DNA from: Alectoria sarmentosa
Taxonomy: Eukaryota; Ascomycota; Lecanoromycetes; Lecanorales; Parmeliaceae
Length of the DNA stretch: 64,000 nucleotides
NCBI GenBank assembly: GCA_009733775.1
Contig: WOGZ01000082.1
Span: 56,212-120,211, forward strand
Reading direction: 5' to 3'
Part shown: positions 42,841-54,192 of the stretch, piece by piece
Numbering within the stretch: the stretch's first letter is position 1
Layout of the letters: each line of letters opens with the position of its first letter
Notes under the pieces: model-generated
Told to the model about the DNA's origin: nothing
Database searches by the model: none
What the model saw: the letters and a program-made list of their open reading frames with translations, nothing else
Program-made: the position numbers and the translations under genes

Positions 42841-44618
42841 ATGCCTGAAGGAGAGGTAAACCAGGCCAAGAAGTCCTTTATGGGGTAGGTCTCACCTTGA
42901 TCCCTCCCTGTCTGTGCTGCGACGATGCAAGACGGATTTCGTTAGCAAGAAGTCATTGGACTCGTTCACCAATCCCCCGAGCTTGCTTTCTGACTCGAGT
43001 GATTCCTTGATGGACGAAAGCTGACCTTTTGGTAGCATGCCTGTAGGTCTACAGCTCTCCTCAAATCTTGCGCGATATCGCGCCGCCTTCATCGAGTTAT
43101 GCCAATGCCACCCCAAGCTACATTTCGATGGGTGGAACTTCAATGTCCTCGTCATGATGAATGCTTGCCAGGCTAGGCACCGGTGCCAGGTCGAAGAGTT
43201 CCCAATTGCACAAAATCGCGAGGCTAACATAAAGCTGTGATAACAGGGATTCGTTGTGGATTTTTTGAGTACGTATCTCAATTCACCTAGGCTTTTACAA
43301 TTCTCACCGAATTGGAGCAAGGGGATGGTGGCAGCCAATGCAGAAATACTGCGCGAATTACAGCGGTGAAAAAGGTGTCCGGCTGACTGAAGGCGTATTA
43401 TAGTGGGTGGTGTATCTGCTGCTGTTTCCAAAACTGCTGCTGCTCCCATCGAGCGTGTCAAGCTTCTCATTCAAAATCAGGTAAGCTATATCTCTCCGTC
43501 CATCCCAGAGTTAGCCAAGAACAGTCAAAACCAACGGGGGTTGGAATTTTACATTTTGAATCAGCAACGATCAGATTGATCTACCAGGCTAAGGTGGACT
43601 TTGGCCTGTTCCCGGCCTTGAAACCACCAGTTGCACAGCACACCGGCCGTGACCCCCCATTTCCGGACTTGCATCTTTACTGATGTTTGCCTTCCGACAG
43701 GATGAGATGTTGAAGACTGGACGCCTTGATCGCAAGTACGATGGCATCGGGGAGTGCTTTAAGCGCACAGTTGCCAATGAAGGGATGGTTTCGCTCTGGC
43801 GTGGTAACACAGCCAACGTTATCCGATACTTTCCAACACAGGCCCTCAACTTCGCTTTCCGCGATACCTACAAGTCCATGTTTGCATTCAAGAAGGAGCG
43901 GGACGGCTACGCGAAGTGGATGATGGGCAACTTAGCCTCGGGTGGTGTAAGTACCTGTGGGCTGGCATAAATGAGGAGATCAAGCTGATGATCATAGGCT
44001 GCGGGTGCTACGTCCCTCCTTTTCGTGTACTCCTTGGACTACGCCCGTACTCGTCTGGCAAACGACGCCAAGAACTCAAAGACTGGTGGAGCGCGTCAAT
44101 TTGACGGCCTAGTGGATGTCTACAAGAAGACTCTCGCCTCTGACGGTATCCTTGGTCTCTACCGTGGTTTCGGTCCCTCTGTTGCTGGTATCATTGTCTA
44201 CCGTGGTTTGTACTTCGGAATGTACGACTCCCTCAAGCCTGTTCTCCTCGTCGGATCTCTCGAGGGTAACTTCTTGGCCTCATTCTTGCTCGGCTGGACT
44301 GTCACCACTGGCGCTGGTATCTGCTCGTACCCTCTCGATACTATTCGTAGGCGTATGATGATGACTTCTGGTGAAGTGAGTTATGAATGTCGATTTCCTA
44401 ATCGAGGACGCCCTTGCTAAAGCTTTCATTAGGCCGTCAAGTACAAGTCTTCCTTGGATGCCGGTCGCCAAATCATTGCGGCTGAGGGTGTTAGATCTTT
44501 ATTCAAGGGTGCCGGTGCCAATATCCTCCGTGGTGTCGCTGGTGCTGGTGTACTTTCGATCTACGACCAGGTCCAATTGCTCATGTTCGGTAAGGCCTTC
44601 AAGGGTGGATCTGGTTAA
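42841..44618 (+). CDS. Mitochondrial ADP/ATP carrier
   Basis: Seven exons (42841-42884, 43036-43042, 43247-43268, 43404-43480, 43701-43946, 43998-44375, 44433-44618) give 319 residues. The protein exchanges cytosolic ADP for matrix ATP across the inner membrane. The ADP/ATP carrier signature RRRMMM is intact. The three mitochondrial-carrier repeats show their Px(D/E)xx(K/R) motifs: PIERVK, then SLDYARTR (Ser for Pro) and PLDTIRRR. The N-terminal stretch GMPGFVVDFLMGGVSAAVSK is assembled from exons 1-4, of which exon 2 is only 7 nt and exon 3 only 22 nt; each junction keeps frame and the result matches the fungal consensus. The early introns are long (135-220 bp), the later ones 51 and 57 bp. 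Such intron crowding at the 5' end is usual for highly expressed fungal genes. Confidence 0.97.
43036..43042 (+). other. 7-nt microexon of the ADP/ATP carrier gene
   Basis: CATGCCT completes the Gly codon begun in exon 1 and encodes Met-Pro. It is preceded by GCTGACCTTTTGGTAG (branch point and acceptor) and followed by the donor GTAGGT. Without it the conserved GMPGF block cannot be formed. Confidence 0.85.
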
Positions 44619-45180
44619 ATGCGCCACAAAGCTTCTTGCATTCCGGCATAGATGGATGACATGGGCTGCAAGGTGCTGTGCTCCATATAGGCTGAGGTTT
44701 GCGGTACGTGGTGGAAAATTAGTGACGGTCGGAATGTGAGGGGGCGATCTTTCAGCTGATGCTCCTGATGCTGTACTATTCAGGCTGGCGACTTTCATAC
44801 ACATGTACTTCTGTATCTTGCACTGTCACAACTCCGCTTGGTTCTTCCTTCCTTTATCAGTCTGGTCCGTCCATGGAAATAGATTGCATATTTGAGAGGT
44901 AGACTCATCGTTTCTAATCATAAGCTTGCACAATTGCCCTGGATGCGCCGGTTGACAGAGTCCCGAAAGAAAGCAAGATGTCAACTTAGAACCTTCGCTT
45001 TGACCTTTCTGAAACGGCCAGGACTGGATGACGTACTCTCGTAGGAGGGACTCCCTTGCTTCAGGTGAAGTCGGCATAATGCAGAACGCGGACCCTTCTT
45101 TTACGACCACAGCCCATCCTTCTCCTACTTTTCTTACAGCTCAAGCTTCCTTTTGACCATCAAGTGCACCAGCAGTAAGC
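44619..45180. other. Intergenic, no gene recognised
   Basis: Between the ADP/ATP carrier and the Pro-rich protein, both on the plus strand. Only short frames, nothing domain-like. Confidence 0.5.
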
Positions 45181-45942
45181 ATGGGCGTACAAATCCACTC
45201 GGAGGACCCCATAAGCCCAACGCCACCGGCAGCCGACAACGCCAACACAGGAAACCCCTCGCAGCGGGCCAAAGCTACTGCACCTTCCCCTTACGCGTAC
45301 CCACCGGCTCAGCCTGGAGCAGCTGCACCAACGCCTACGAACACTGTAGCGCAAAGCTCCAGCTATGGTCCACCAGCTCCACAGGCAGGAGCAGCACCTG
45401 TCCCCATCCCGCCTGCAAACACCTCGAAGCCCAGCCTGCCACCACCGCCGAAAGCTGGCGAGAAGCCATTGTCACCGGAGCACTACGCACCAGTTCATTC
45501 TACGCCAGCTCAGCCTCTACCGTATCCTTCTCAAATGTCGCAGCCCACGGTGAATCCCCCCTTGGAGGGCATCCCGCCCGGATCTACGACCTCTACAAGC
45601 ATGACAGCTTCCTTTGATAACCCTTCCGTACAACCGAGTATTATTTCATCCTCGAGGGATATGGAGGTACGAGCCAGCCTCGAGCACCCACCTGGTTACG
45701 TGCAGAATCCTTTCGCGTCAGATATGACTCCTGATCAGCGCTATGCGGCCGAGCAACAACAAGAGAACCGACCTGATAGTCTGCCATCTTTGGGGTATAT
45801 CGACCATCCGAAGGGGCCGAGGCCAGGTTTAGAGGACGAGGGGACTGTTTGGGGAGCAACTAAGAAATGGGTCAAGGAAACAGGAGGAAAGGCCAGTAAG
45901 CTTGGGGAGGAGGTATGGGACAAGCTCGGTCCAGAAAGATAG
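45181..45942 (+). CDS. Pro-rich protein of unknown function
   Basis: A single-exon gene for 253 residues. The first 155 residues are Pro/Ala/Ser/Thr-rich and disordered (for example APSPYAYPPAQPGAAAP). The C-terminal 90 residues look conserved and more structured: ASLEHPPGYVQNPFASDMTP then DQRYAAEQQQ, an EDEGTVWGATKKWVKETG stretch and a final amphipathic helix SKLGEEVWDKLGPER. Proteins with this ending occur across filamentous ascomycetes without assigned function. No signal peptide or membrane helix. The start is the first ATG of the frame. Confidence 0.7.
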   Translation: MGVQIHSEDPISPTPPAADNANTGNPSQRAKATAPSPYAYPPAQPGAAAPTPTNTVAQSSSYGPPAPQAGAAPVPIPPANTSKPSLPPPPKAGEKPLSPEHYAPVHSTPAQPLPYPSQMSQPTVNPPLEGIPPGSTTSTSMTASFDNPSVQPSIISSSRDMEVRASLEHPPGYVQNPFASDMTPDQRYAAEQQQENRPDSLPSLGYIDHPKGPRPGLEDEGTVWGATKKWVKETGGKASKLGEEVWDKLGPER

Positions 45943-46984
45943 GTAACGGTTAGAATGCGGACCCAACGTTGTCAGCGGACGTCAAGGTGTCAAGGTTTCA
46001 AGGTGTCAACGTAATCAAAGAATAATGGAAACACTGTGAGACTTGAGGAGTTGTTCACTTGGCAGGGGCAATCGCCAAGAAGAGAAAAGATGGTTTCAAA
46101 TTCCAGCCGCACTGCCGTTTTGTTTCGGGACATATGTAGGGAGATTTGCCGGAACACTCTAAAAGTATCTTGATCTTATCTGGGAGTCTGGCTAAAACTA
46201 AGGTACTTTACTTAAAAAGCTAAAATTACTTCATCAGCCTCGGAGGTTCAGCCTCAGCCTGCAGGCTCATGCAAACATTCGAGGCTCATCAAAGTTTGAA
46301 TGCAAGGTGACGGATACATTGACATCGGCCTTGGCTAACATTATTATTATGTGTATTGCCACGGGAATATTAATGACCATTCTTTCTTATCTTTTTCGCA
46401 ATCAAAACATGCCACCAAGTCTGAACACATACCTTATGAGTACAGTAATTAAGGGGATACATTCTTACATTCTTGTCGCGTGCGAGAAGCTTTGAGAATT
46501 TGAATGCCACCTGCCAAGAGAGGGCAAGCGTCAGGAGCGCCTTTGAGAATTATCTCATCTTTACCCGTCATAGGAATTTCCGAAACAATCTCACGGCCAC
46601 TCTCCTTGTTCCACTGTTGCCCAAGTATTCCACCATGACCATCCCTCATAATATTCCTGCAACCTAGACCACTCAAACTTGACCTGTCACATACACCAAA
46701 TCCTTCTCTTGCTTGGCGGGTATCCTCTCTCGCCCTCCCTCCAGCTTTCCCATGTTCTACTGAAGGAGTCGCCAGGGCAAGGAAGCTGGACCCCGTTCAT
46801 ACTACGCCCTCACCATTACCAAGCGTACTTCTGTAGCCCGTGTTGGATACTCATCTCGTTTACGGCAACAAACGGTGGGGGAACGAATATTCCGCACACC
46901 TTCATGACTGACCCGCCCGCCTGAGAGGCTGAGACTGAGAGTAGAACTTCGAGCTCCTTTTCCAAATCAAAGTGATCCCGAGAC
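45943..46984. other. Intergenic, no gene recognised
   Basis: About 1 kb with no gene. At 45981-46010 a small tandem repeat of TCAAGGTG(T)-type words is seen. Short frames elsewhere have no domain signal. Confidence 0.45.
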
Positions 46985-48310
46985 ATGGCCGTTACTCGAC
47001 GTTTCTCAGGCTTCCTGATTATTTCCGCGGCAACACTATTCCTGGTGGGCTTCTTCCTCTTTGGCAGTACTTTCAACAGACAATTTTCATACAAGTCCTT
47101 GCTGTTCTCGAGACCTCAACTCAGTGATGACGCCGATTCTTCAGACACTGGTGCTGTCAACTTCGATTCTCTCAACAATGTCTCTGGGAAGCCTCTCCGT
47201 GTTGCCGTCATGGAGACCACAGGGTATCACGATGAAGTCGTTGCAGCCTTCGTACACTCCTTTGGCTCGCAGAAGAATTCGAACTTGAGCCTCTTTCAAC
47301 ACAATCAGCGCTATGGCATTGAGAAGATCATGAAAGATTTCAAACTTCCGCAACCAGTCCCGGCATCACAACCGCCTGAAATGCTCATGGAAGACGCCAC
47401 CACATTAGACGTTCTGGTCCTCACAACATGCGAATATGACCGCATCAAGCTCGCTTCTCCCCTCGAGACTTTGCTAAAGGAAGGCAAGACACACCTGCTC
47501 TGCGTCGTTCATCATGCAGACCATTGGGCAAATGAGGACCACGAAATCTTCATGGCGCCTTGGATTGAGAAGGGACTGGTGGATTTCATCACGCTTTCCC
47601 AGCACACAGCGACGTTTCTTCAAGAGAAAGGCATGAGTGCGTGGAAGATCAAACCTCCAATTAGACCCTTTGCTCCGGTCTTCCCTGTCAATCTTCCCGA
47701 ATTGCCCAAAGCCGCCGGCGCAGACAAAGAGGAGCTCGGTTTTGGACTTCAAGGTCTATACGAATCCACAAGACGGAACTACGAAACAATCTTTTCTCAG
47801 CTCCAGAAATTCATAGACTCTAGATCATCAAAAAAGGATGGAACGACTAACTCGAATGTCACCCTTCATCTGCTAGGTCAAGGCACCCACCCTGAAGTCC
47901 CAAGCGGTCTGACCTCGCATGTCAGCTTCGACGAGTCGCTTGACTATGATGAATACTACTCCATTCTCTCCCACACCTTCGCACTCCTGCCTGCCTTCGC
48001 CAATGACCAATACCTCGATCGAAAAGCTTCGAGCACCGTGCCTGCCGGGTTGATTGGGGGTACACCCTTGGTTGCGACCAAGGAGATACTGGCGGCGTAT
48101 AGCTATCTGCCGGAGGATGCGGTGTACCTACAAAAGAAGGATGAGACAGAGTTTGATGTTATAGGGAGGGTGTTGAAGGACGCCGGAAAGCATCGGATTG
48201 AAAAGATGCAGACAGTCAGGACTAAGTGTGCACAGCTCATCGAGAGCAACTCTCGACTGGTTGAAGGGTGGATCAAAGAGATGACAGCGAAACAGCATGT
48301 TAGACGGTGA
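46985..48310 (+). CDS. Type II membrane protein, glycosyltransferase-like
   Basis: A single-exon gene for 441 residues. A signal anchor lies at about 9-28 (FLIISAATLFLVGFFLFGST) after a short basic N-terminus, the layout of Golgi type II enzymes. The luminal part starts with LRVAVMETTGYHDEVVAAFV, like the first Rossmann strand and helix of a GT-B fold, and later has LLCVVHHADHW and, near the end, VPAGLIGGTPLVATKEILAAY, which resembles the donor-site half of GT-B enzymes. I know this as a fungal family usually annotated as hypothetical or glycosyltransferase-like; no DxD motif or catalytic residue can be named. The start fits, as the basic residues precede the anchor directly. Confidence 0.7.
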   Translation: MAVTRRFSGFLIISAATLFLVGFFLFGSTFNRQFSYKSLLFSRPQLSDDADSSDTGAVNFDSLNNVSGKPLRVAVMETTGYHDEVVAAFVHSFGSQKNSNLSLFQHNQRYGIEKIMKDFKLPQPVPASQPPEMLMEDATTLDVLVLTTCEYDRIKLASPLETLLKEGKTHLLCVVHHADHWANEDHEIFMAPWIEKGLVDFITLSQHTATFLQEKGMSAWKIKPPIRPFAPVFPVNLPELPKAAGADKEELGFGLQGLYESTRRNYETIFSQLQKFIDSRSSKKDGTTNSNVTLHLLGQGTHPEVPSGLTSHVSFDESLDYDEYYSILSHTFALLPAFANDQYLDRKASSTVPAGLIGGTPLVATKEILAAYSYLPEDAVYLQKKDETEFDVIGRVLKDAGKHRIEKMQTVRTKCAQLIESNSRLVEGWIKEMTAKQHVRR

Positions 48311-48889
48311 GATGCCGTGGAGGTGTGCAAATACTGGTGGTTTTATCGCCTTTTCCCCAAGGAATATTGATACCCATGTCCGCTGTGCAAAGCTATGTAT
48401 GGAGATAGGTCTGTATGGTACAGCGTGGCGCTTGGAGTTGCATTTGGCACGGCACTAAACGGTTGTTGGTAGCTACAGCTTTTGTGGTAGTATTGGCAAG
48501 ACCGGCTTCACGAAGACTCTGCCGGCCAAGTCTCGTTCTTGGAATGTAATGAACCAATGTTGCACTGAAACTTCTTCTCGAGTGTTCAGAACCTTGCCTC
48601 GTCCATAAGCTCTGGTCTTGGCCGCCTCGGCTTGATGGAGTTGCGCCACCAAGAAAAATACAGTACACTCCAGCCCTTTGCGTCCCCTTTTTGCGCTGGG
48701 CAATAATGTCTTCAATTGTCATTCTCTTCATTCTTACATTCGATTTCAAAACGTAGTAATATATCTGACTGACCCATCATCGGATGCCTTCCTCTGCGTT
48801 GGGCGCCCACGTCATAAAATCGGCGATCATCTATCGTTCTGTATCGCAGAGCGAACCACCGCGACACAGACATTTAGGCCTTTGACCCT
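48311..48889. other. Intergenic, promoter of the Zn2Cys6 gene
   Basis: Between two plus-strand genes. Minus-strand frames here (about 48393-48749) have no domain signal. The leader just upstream of 48890 has no clear TATA box. Confidence 0.5.
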
Positions 48890-51800
48890 ATGGCGTCCAC
48901 CAGCGTTCCAGGTTGGCCTTCGATAGAGGCTCAAGAGTATGCTGCTGCAGAGAGCATGTTGCAACACTCTCGTTCCGCCAGAAGCAACTCCCAGACGCTC
49001 AATGGATTCGCAATGCCCGGTGTTCAAAATTACGGCCTCGAGCCTACACACGCACAATCACAGATGATAGGTCCAGTACCGGGTCAATCGTATCCTCCTC
49101 CTTTCAGGCCTCCTTTCCACTCTGCTAGTGCGCAAGAGCAGAATCGTAGCTTCACCGGATCCTTTGAAGGAAAGATGCCATCCTTACACGAAATCCAGGG
49201 CCAATTCGATCAACCACGAACCGACTCGTTCTCAGAACTATCTCAAGGGCAAGACTCAAATACATCTGAAAAAGGTCATCAAGCAAATTCCGGCACTGCC
49301 GGAAGAAACGGTCACAGTCACAGAAATAGTAGCCTCGACGGATCAGAGCCCACAAGCCCTGTCAGTACACGAGACTACACAAAACGTCAGTTGGATAGGC
49401 CTGCGTCATGGACACAACGCTCGAGCAACGAGAATGTGGGGCAGCACGAAGTCAAAGAAGACACAGACAAGAAACCTCCCTGGAGCGAACTTAAAACCAA
49501 AGCGGGCAAAGAGCGCAAGAGACTGCCATTGGCCTGCATCGCCTGTCGACGGAAGAAGATACGGTGTTCTGGTGAAAAGCCAGCTTGCAAGCACTGTCTG
49601 CGGTCCCGGATACCCTGTGTCTACAAAGTCACTGCAAGGAAAGCGGCACCGAGAACCGACTACATGGCCATGTTGGACAAGCGCCTCAAGAGAATGGAGG
49701 AAAGAGTCATCAAGATTATTCCAAAGGAAGAATCGGAGGCAATACCAAGGGCAATAATAAAACCTTCTGCTGCAGCTCAAGCAAACAGCGGAAAGAAGAG
49801 GAGTGTCGAAGAGGCTTTTGGGCCACAGCTGGACGAGTGGGCAGATTCAAAGCCGACGACCCAGCCACCTAAGGGCCAAGGTAATCACGAAAGCAAAGTC
49901 AACACGGAAGGTGCAGAGCACTTGCCTACACCAGAACTCCAGGACCATCTGTCAGAAGTCTTTTTTGACAATCTGTATGGCCAATCATATCACCTTTTGC
50001 ACAAGCCGAGTTATATGCGAAGGCTACGGTGCGCAACTGACCCTCTCCTTTCGTTTGCATCGACTTCGCTAAATATTCAATAGTGCTGGCACGTTGCCTC
50101 CTGTCCTTGTCCTTGCTGTGTGCGCGGTATCTGCACGCTTTTCCTCGCATCCTCGGCTGAATATGGAACCTGCCTTCTTGCGAGGCGAGAGCTGGGCTGG
50201 TCCGGCACGCGACATTGCCTTACGTCGTTACGATGAGCCGAATATTACAATCCTTACTGTACTGTTGCTGCTTGGTCTTCACGAATTTGGAACATGCCAA
50301 GGTGGAAGAAGCTGGATGCTTGGCGGTATGGCTACAAGAATGGCTTATGCTCTTCAACTCCACCGAGAATTGGATCACGATCCGCTGGGACGGAAGACTG
50401 AGAACCAATCTGAGCTTAGTTTCACGGACAGAGAAATCAGGAGGAGGACTATGTGGGCTTGCTTCCTCATGGATCGGTTCACGTCCTCAGGGACTGAACG
50501 GCCAATGTTTGCCGATGAAGATATTATCAAGGTGCAGCTGCCTGTCAAAGAATCCAGTTTTCAGATGGAGATTCCCGGTCCGACGGAAAGCCTAGACGGT
50601 CGAGTGCCAAATCCTGTGAAGAGTGACACTGGCCAATTGTCTGATCCCCAAGGCAACATGGGAGTAGCAGCGTATATGATCCGCATAATAGCCCTGTGGG
50701 GTCGCGTCATCAAGTATTTGAACATGGGAGGGAAAGAGAGAGATGAATACCCTATCTGGGACACCAAATCCCAATATGCTGAGCTCAAAAGGCAAGCCAG
50801 CGACTATAAGAAGTCATTGCCTACGGAACTTCAGAATACCCGTGAGAACCTGAAGAACCACGCCGCTGAGAGATTGGGGAATCAGTTTCTCTTTATGCAT
50901 ATAGCTTCAAATCAGGTGGTGTTGTTTCTGCACCGATTTGCCATACCCACTGCTCCAGGAGGAAGAAATCCAAAAGAGATGCCAAAACCATTCCTTGCCG
51001 AAGCAGCGCCGGCAGCTCTTGACGCGGCTAGCCAAATATCGGTTTTGATCAACGACGCTACAGAATATCATGCCGTTGCGCCGTTCCTAGGCTACTGTGC
51101 TTTCATGTCGAGCACGATACATGTATGGGGTATCTTCTCCAAGAATAAATCCATTGAAGCGTCGTGCAATAAGTATCTTGCCAGCAATGTCAAATATTTG
51201 GTCAAGATGAAGAAGTATTGGGGAATGTTCCACTTTATGGCCGAGAATCTTAATGACATATACCGTCAGCACGCGGACGCGTCCCAGAAAGGATCGAGTG
51301 AGATGGCGAATCAAGATGATACGATCTTTCAATACGGAGACTGGTTTCAGAAGTATCCACACGGCGTCTCAGAGACAGATTACCAGGACCCCGCTGTCCA
51401 GATCAAAAAGGAACCCAACAGCGATGCTACTTTCAGTCACGGAAAAGACCTCCAAAGCGTAGAAGACTTCTTCCACACCCAGTCGCCACCCTCTCGCTCA
51501 ACGCAGCCTCGAAAGTCTAGCAAGAAGAACGCCAAGATCGCTTCGCAACCAGATGATCGTCTACTCCAGCAACAACTTCAACAACAACCAGATTTTCACA
51601 CCAATGCGGCCCAACAAGGCCTGCTACCCCTCCCCACAGCGCAGCCACCCATCGGTCCCTCGGGTTTTGTCGGCCACCAGCCTCAGCTCTACCCCCAACC
51701 CTGCATCAACTCTTTCCCTCAAGCCTACGATTTGCTGCCCCTCCCCACTCCCGCCAATACCGCCCTCCTTCCCCAACTCGACCGCCACCTCGTCTACGGC

Positions 51801-52103
51801 GCTTACGCCGGCAACGATACCACTGGCTCTTCTTCTGCTTCTGCTCTCAGCGCACTGACCAGTGGATGTCAAGATCCCCAAAGTGACCAGCAAGGCTTGA
51901 ACGATCCGGCCCCTTCAATCTGGGATAATCCGTTGGATCTGTCACCGCAGACGCAACAGCAGATGTTCGGTTCAGGTGGTTATATGGGTGATTTGCAGAC
52001 GAGTGCGTGGTTCATGCCGTTCAACCTGAATCCTCCAGAGATTGGGGGCGAGGGTGATGAGTTTGGAAGGGACCTCGGAGGGTTCGGAGAAGGCAGTATC
52101 TAG
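48890..52103 (+). CDS. Zn2Cys6 transcription factor with fungal_trans domain
   Basis: Two exons (48890-50028 and 50084-52103) give 1052 residues. The binuclear zinc cluster lies at about 218-246, CIACRRKKIRCSGEKPACKH then CLRSRIPC, with the six cysteines in normal spacing, followed by a linker and short coiled coil (DYMAMLDKRLKRMEERV). The middle-homology/fungal_trans domain (about 350-700) includes SYHLLHKPSYMRRLRAGTLP across the splice junction, GLHEFGTCQGGRSWMLGGMA, TRMAYALQLHREL and RRRTMWACFLMDRF. N- and C-terminal parts are Gln/Pro/Ser-rich, as in activation regions. It should bind CGG-type sites; target genes are unknown. There is no biosynthetic cluster around it, so a cluster-specific role is unlikely. 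The intron is 55 bp with CTGAC and CTAAAT branch-like sequences. Confidence 0.95.
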
Positions 52104-54192
52104 GGCTTTGGTGCTGGCGTCTGTGAAAATTGAGTCGCATCTTACCAAGGATCTCAATGTTGACCGAGATGCGTACTGACACGAGTTGCAATCTGAAACT
52201 GGGTGGGCGCTCACGATCTGATATTAATAATCTTCCTTTGCTCTTCCTTTGCCAGATTTGAAGAGCTCTTTCTATTCGAGTAAATACTTATCTCAGTAAT
52301 TGGAAACACAAATGTTAATGCAAACATGATGGTGTGTCGAAGGCGCAGACCTCGTGGTCTTCAGGAAGATGAGTGTCATGATGTTTTCAAATCAAAGAAT
52401 CAAGCCGGGCTCAGCATTCAAAGAACGTATGAAGGCCCGTCCAATGTGCAGTTGTAGTGGTTAGAATCCCCAAAAACCCGAATAATGTGGCGCCGAGGAG
52501 CTGTTTCCCCCTTGCAAATCACTACCTTTCGAGCTTTGATATGAGAAGGGCAGACTTTCTCGGGCTGGCCCCCATATCAGTTCGCATCAATTGGGCATAC
52601 CGCCGCCCAAGACTGCCTACCACATCTTCTTTACAGCGTGTTTGGCGCTCTTCCCAGAGAAGCATCCAACCATGGAAACCGTCCAGCCCGTTCATGGTCT
52701 CGTATAAATTGAGTGCTATGATGGGGCCTCGTACCATCAAAAAAATTGCTCGTAACATGGCTCACGCGCCGATAAGGAGAAGAAAATATTGAGAAGACGG
52801 TAAAGGAGATGTGCAGATTGTGAGACTCGCCTCCGCTGAGTCTCATCGTATGTGGCACGAGTACGGGGCCGAGAGTCTGGTAGATGTTAGGATGTGGGTT
52901 TTATGAATATGGTGAGATGGAAAATGAGGTAAGATGGTAGGTATCGACTTTGAAGGTGAACGTGACCGTATGCGCGAGGAGGTGGGGTATACAGGAGGAT
53001 TGGGGGAAAGTAAAGACAGTGAATAGGGGTTGGAGGCAAAGAGCAAAGGACAAGGCGGGCAACGAATGAAGGGGCGAGTGTGAAGTGGAGTGTAAAAAGG
53101 TTGAGGGAAGGAGCCTGCTTATACACCTTCAAGCGCCAAGTTCCAAGTAAATCCGTTGCCTCGGACGCCGTTTAATTCTAAGCGTCATTGAAGCATATCC
53201 TGGCTTCTCGTCCAAATGCAACTGGATTTGAATGACTTGATGTACATTGAGTGACTTTTATTTTTAGGAAAGTGCATGTGCACCGAGCATTGTCAAATGT
53301 CTTCTCGAACATACTCTTCGATCAGTGTCTTAAGGTGCATGATTAGATTGCAGGGCTGTTGGGCTTCATGGAGATGACGGCCCCCTGCATCAAGCTCGAG
53401 TCCGCCGGCAAGAAAGAAGCCATCTAGAAGACAAAAGGTCAGTGACAGGTATTTTTTGCCGTTGGTTATAATGTCTCAAAAATCAACAAGCCAGAGAGGG
53501 ATGGTATTATATTCAGGACAATTCATGGGAGACCGTGGTCCGTGGCTGTGCTTTTACCCAATTGATCCTCGCCCATTTCCGTGCGATTACGCGCCGTGCG
53601 CGCGCAAGCTCATCATTGGTGTACCTCACTGGTGTACCTCATTGGTGTACCTCGTCGGCACTATTCCACTCTCCTCTGCCCATCCCACTTGCTACCATAA
53701 CCTCCCCACATTCGCAAAGCTCATAAAGTCGCAGTAGACTCTGTCAAGATACCCAAAATCAGAGCCTATAAAGCCTGCTGATTGTGTCAGGCTAGACTTT
53801 TATAGTAAACCACACAACAGACGCTGTTGAGTGTTGACTTCCGTTCGTGGGGCCAAGCAACACTTCTACAGCAGCTCGGCCTTCCTCTTTCGCCGTCTGC
53901 CGCCTCTTCTCCATCCTCTCTCATCCTCTTCTCCCATCTTTTTTCCCTTCTTTTCTCCATTCTCATCTCCCTTCTCTGCTCCCACCTTTACTCCGTCGCC
54001 TACTCCCTCCTCTTCTTCCTCGCATAGTCCTCGGTCGACTCCCTCTTGTACTTTTTCTTTCTACTCCTCCGGTCCACTTCCAATATCTTTTGAACCCAGG
54101 AAGAAAGCCATACGCAGGTCGCCTCGTGGTAGATAGCGTGCTTGGGGGAGAAACAATACAGAGGGGTGACGATTAGCCATGAGTGCACGACA
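52104..54192. other. Gene-poor 2-kb interval
   Basis: No gene could be supported. A triple 13-bp repeat lies at 53617-53655. A pyrimidine-rich Ser/Leu/Phe-coding stretch at about 53870-54060 is low complexity and stays open in all three plus frames, so it is not taken as coding. Confidence 0.5.
53617..53655. repeat. Three 13-bp TGGTGTACCTCA(C/T) units
   Basis: Units TGGTGTACCTCAC, TGGTGTACCTCAT and TGGTGTACCTCG follow each other directly, with a single changed base in each at the 3' end. Confidence 0.75.

Noticed and set aside
42892..43470. A 192-codon minus-strand open frame
   Set aside because: It spans the introns and small exons of the ADP/ATP carrier gene on the opposite strand and has no family signal.
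53831..54176. Overlapping Ser/Leu/Phe/Pro-rich frames
   Set aside because: They come from a CT-rich stretch that is open in all three plus frames; no domain or start context supports coding.
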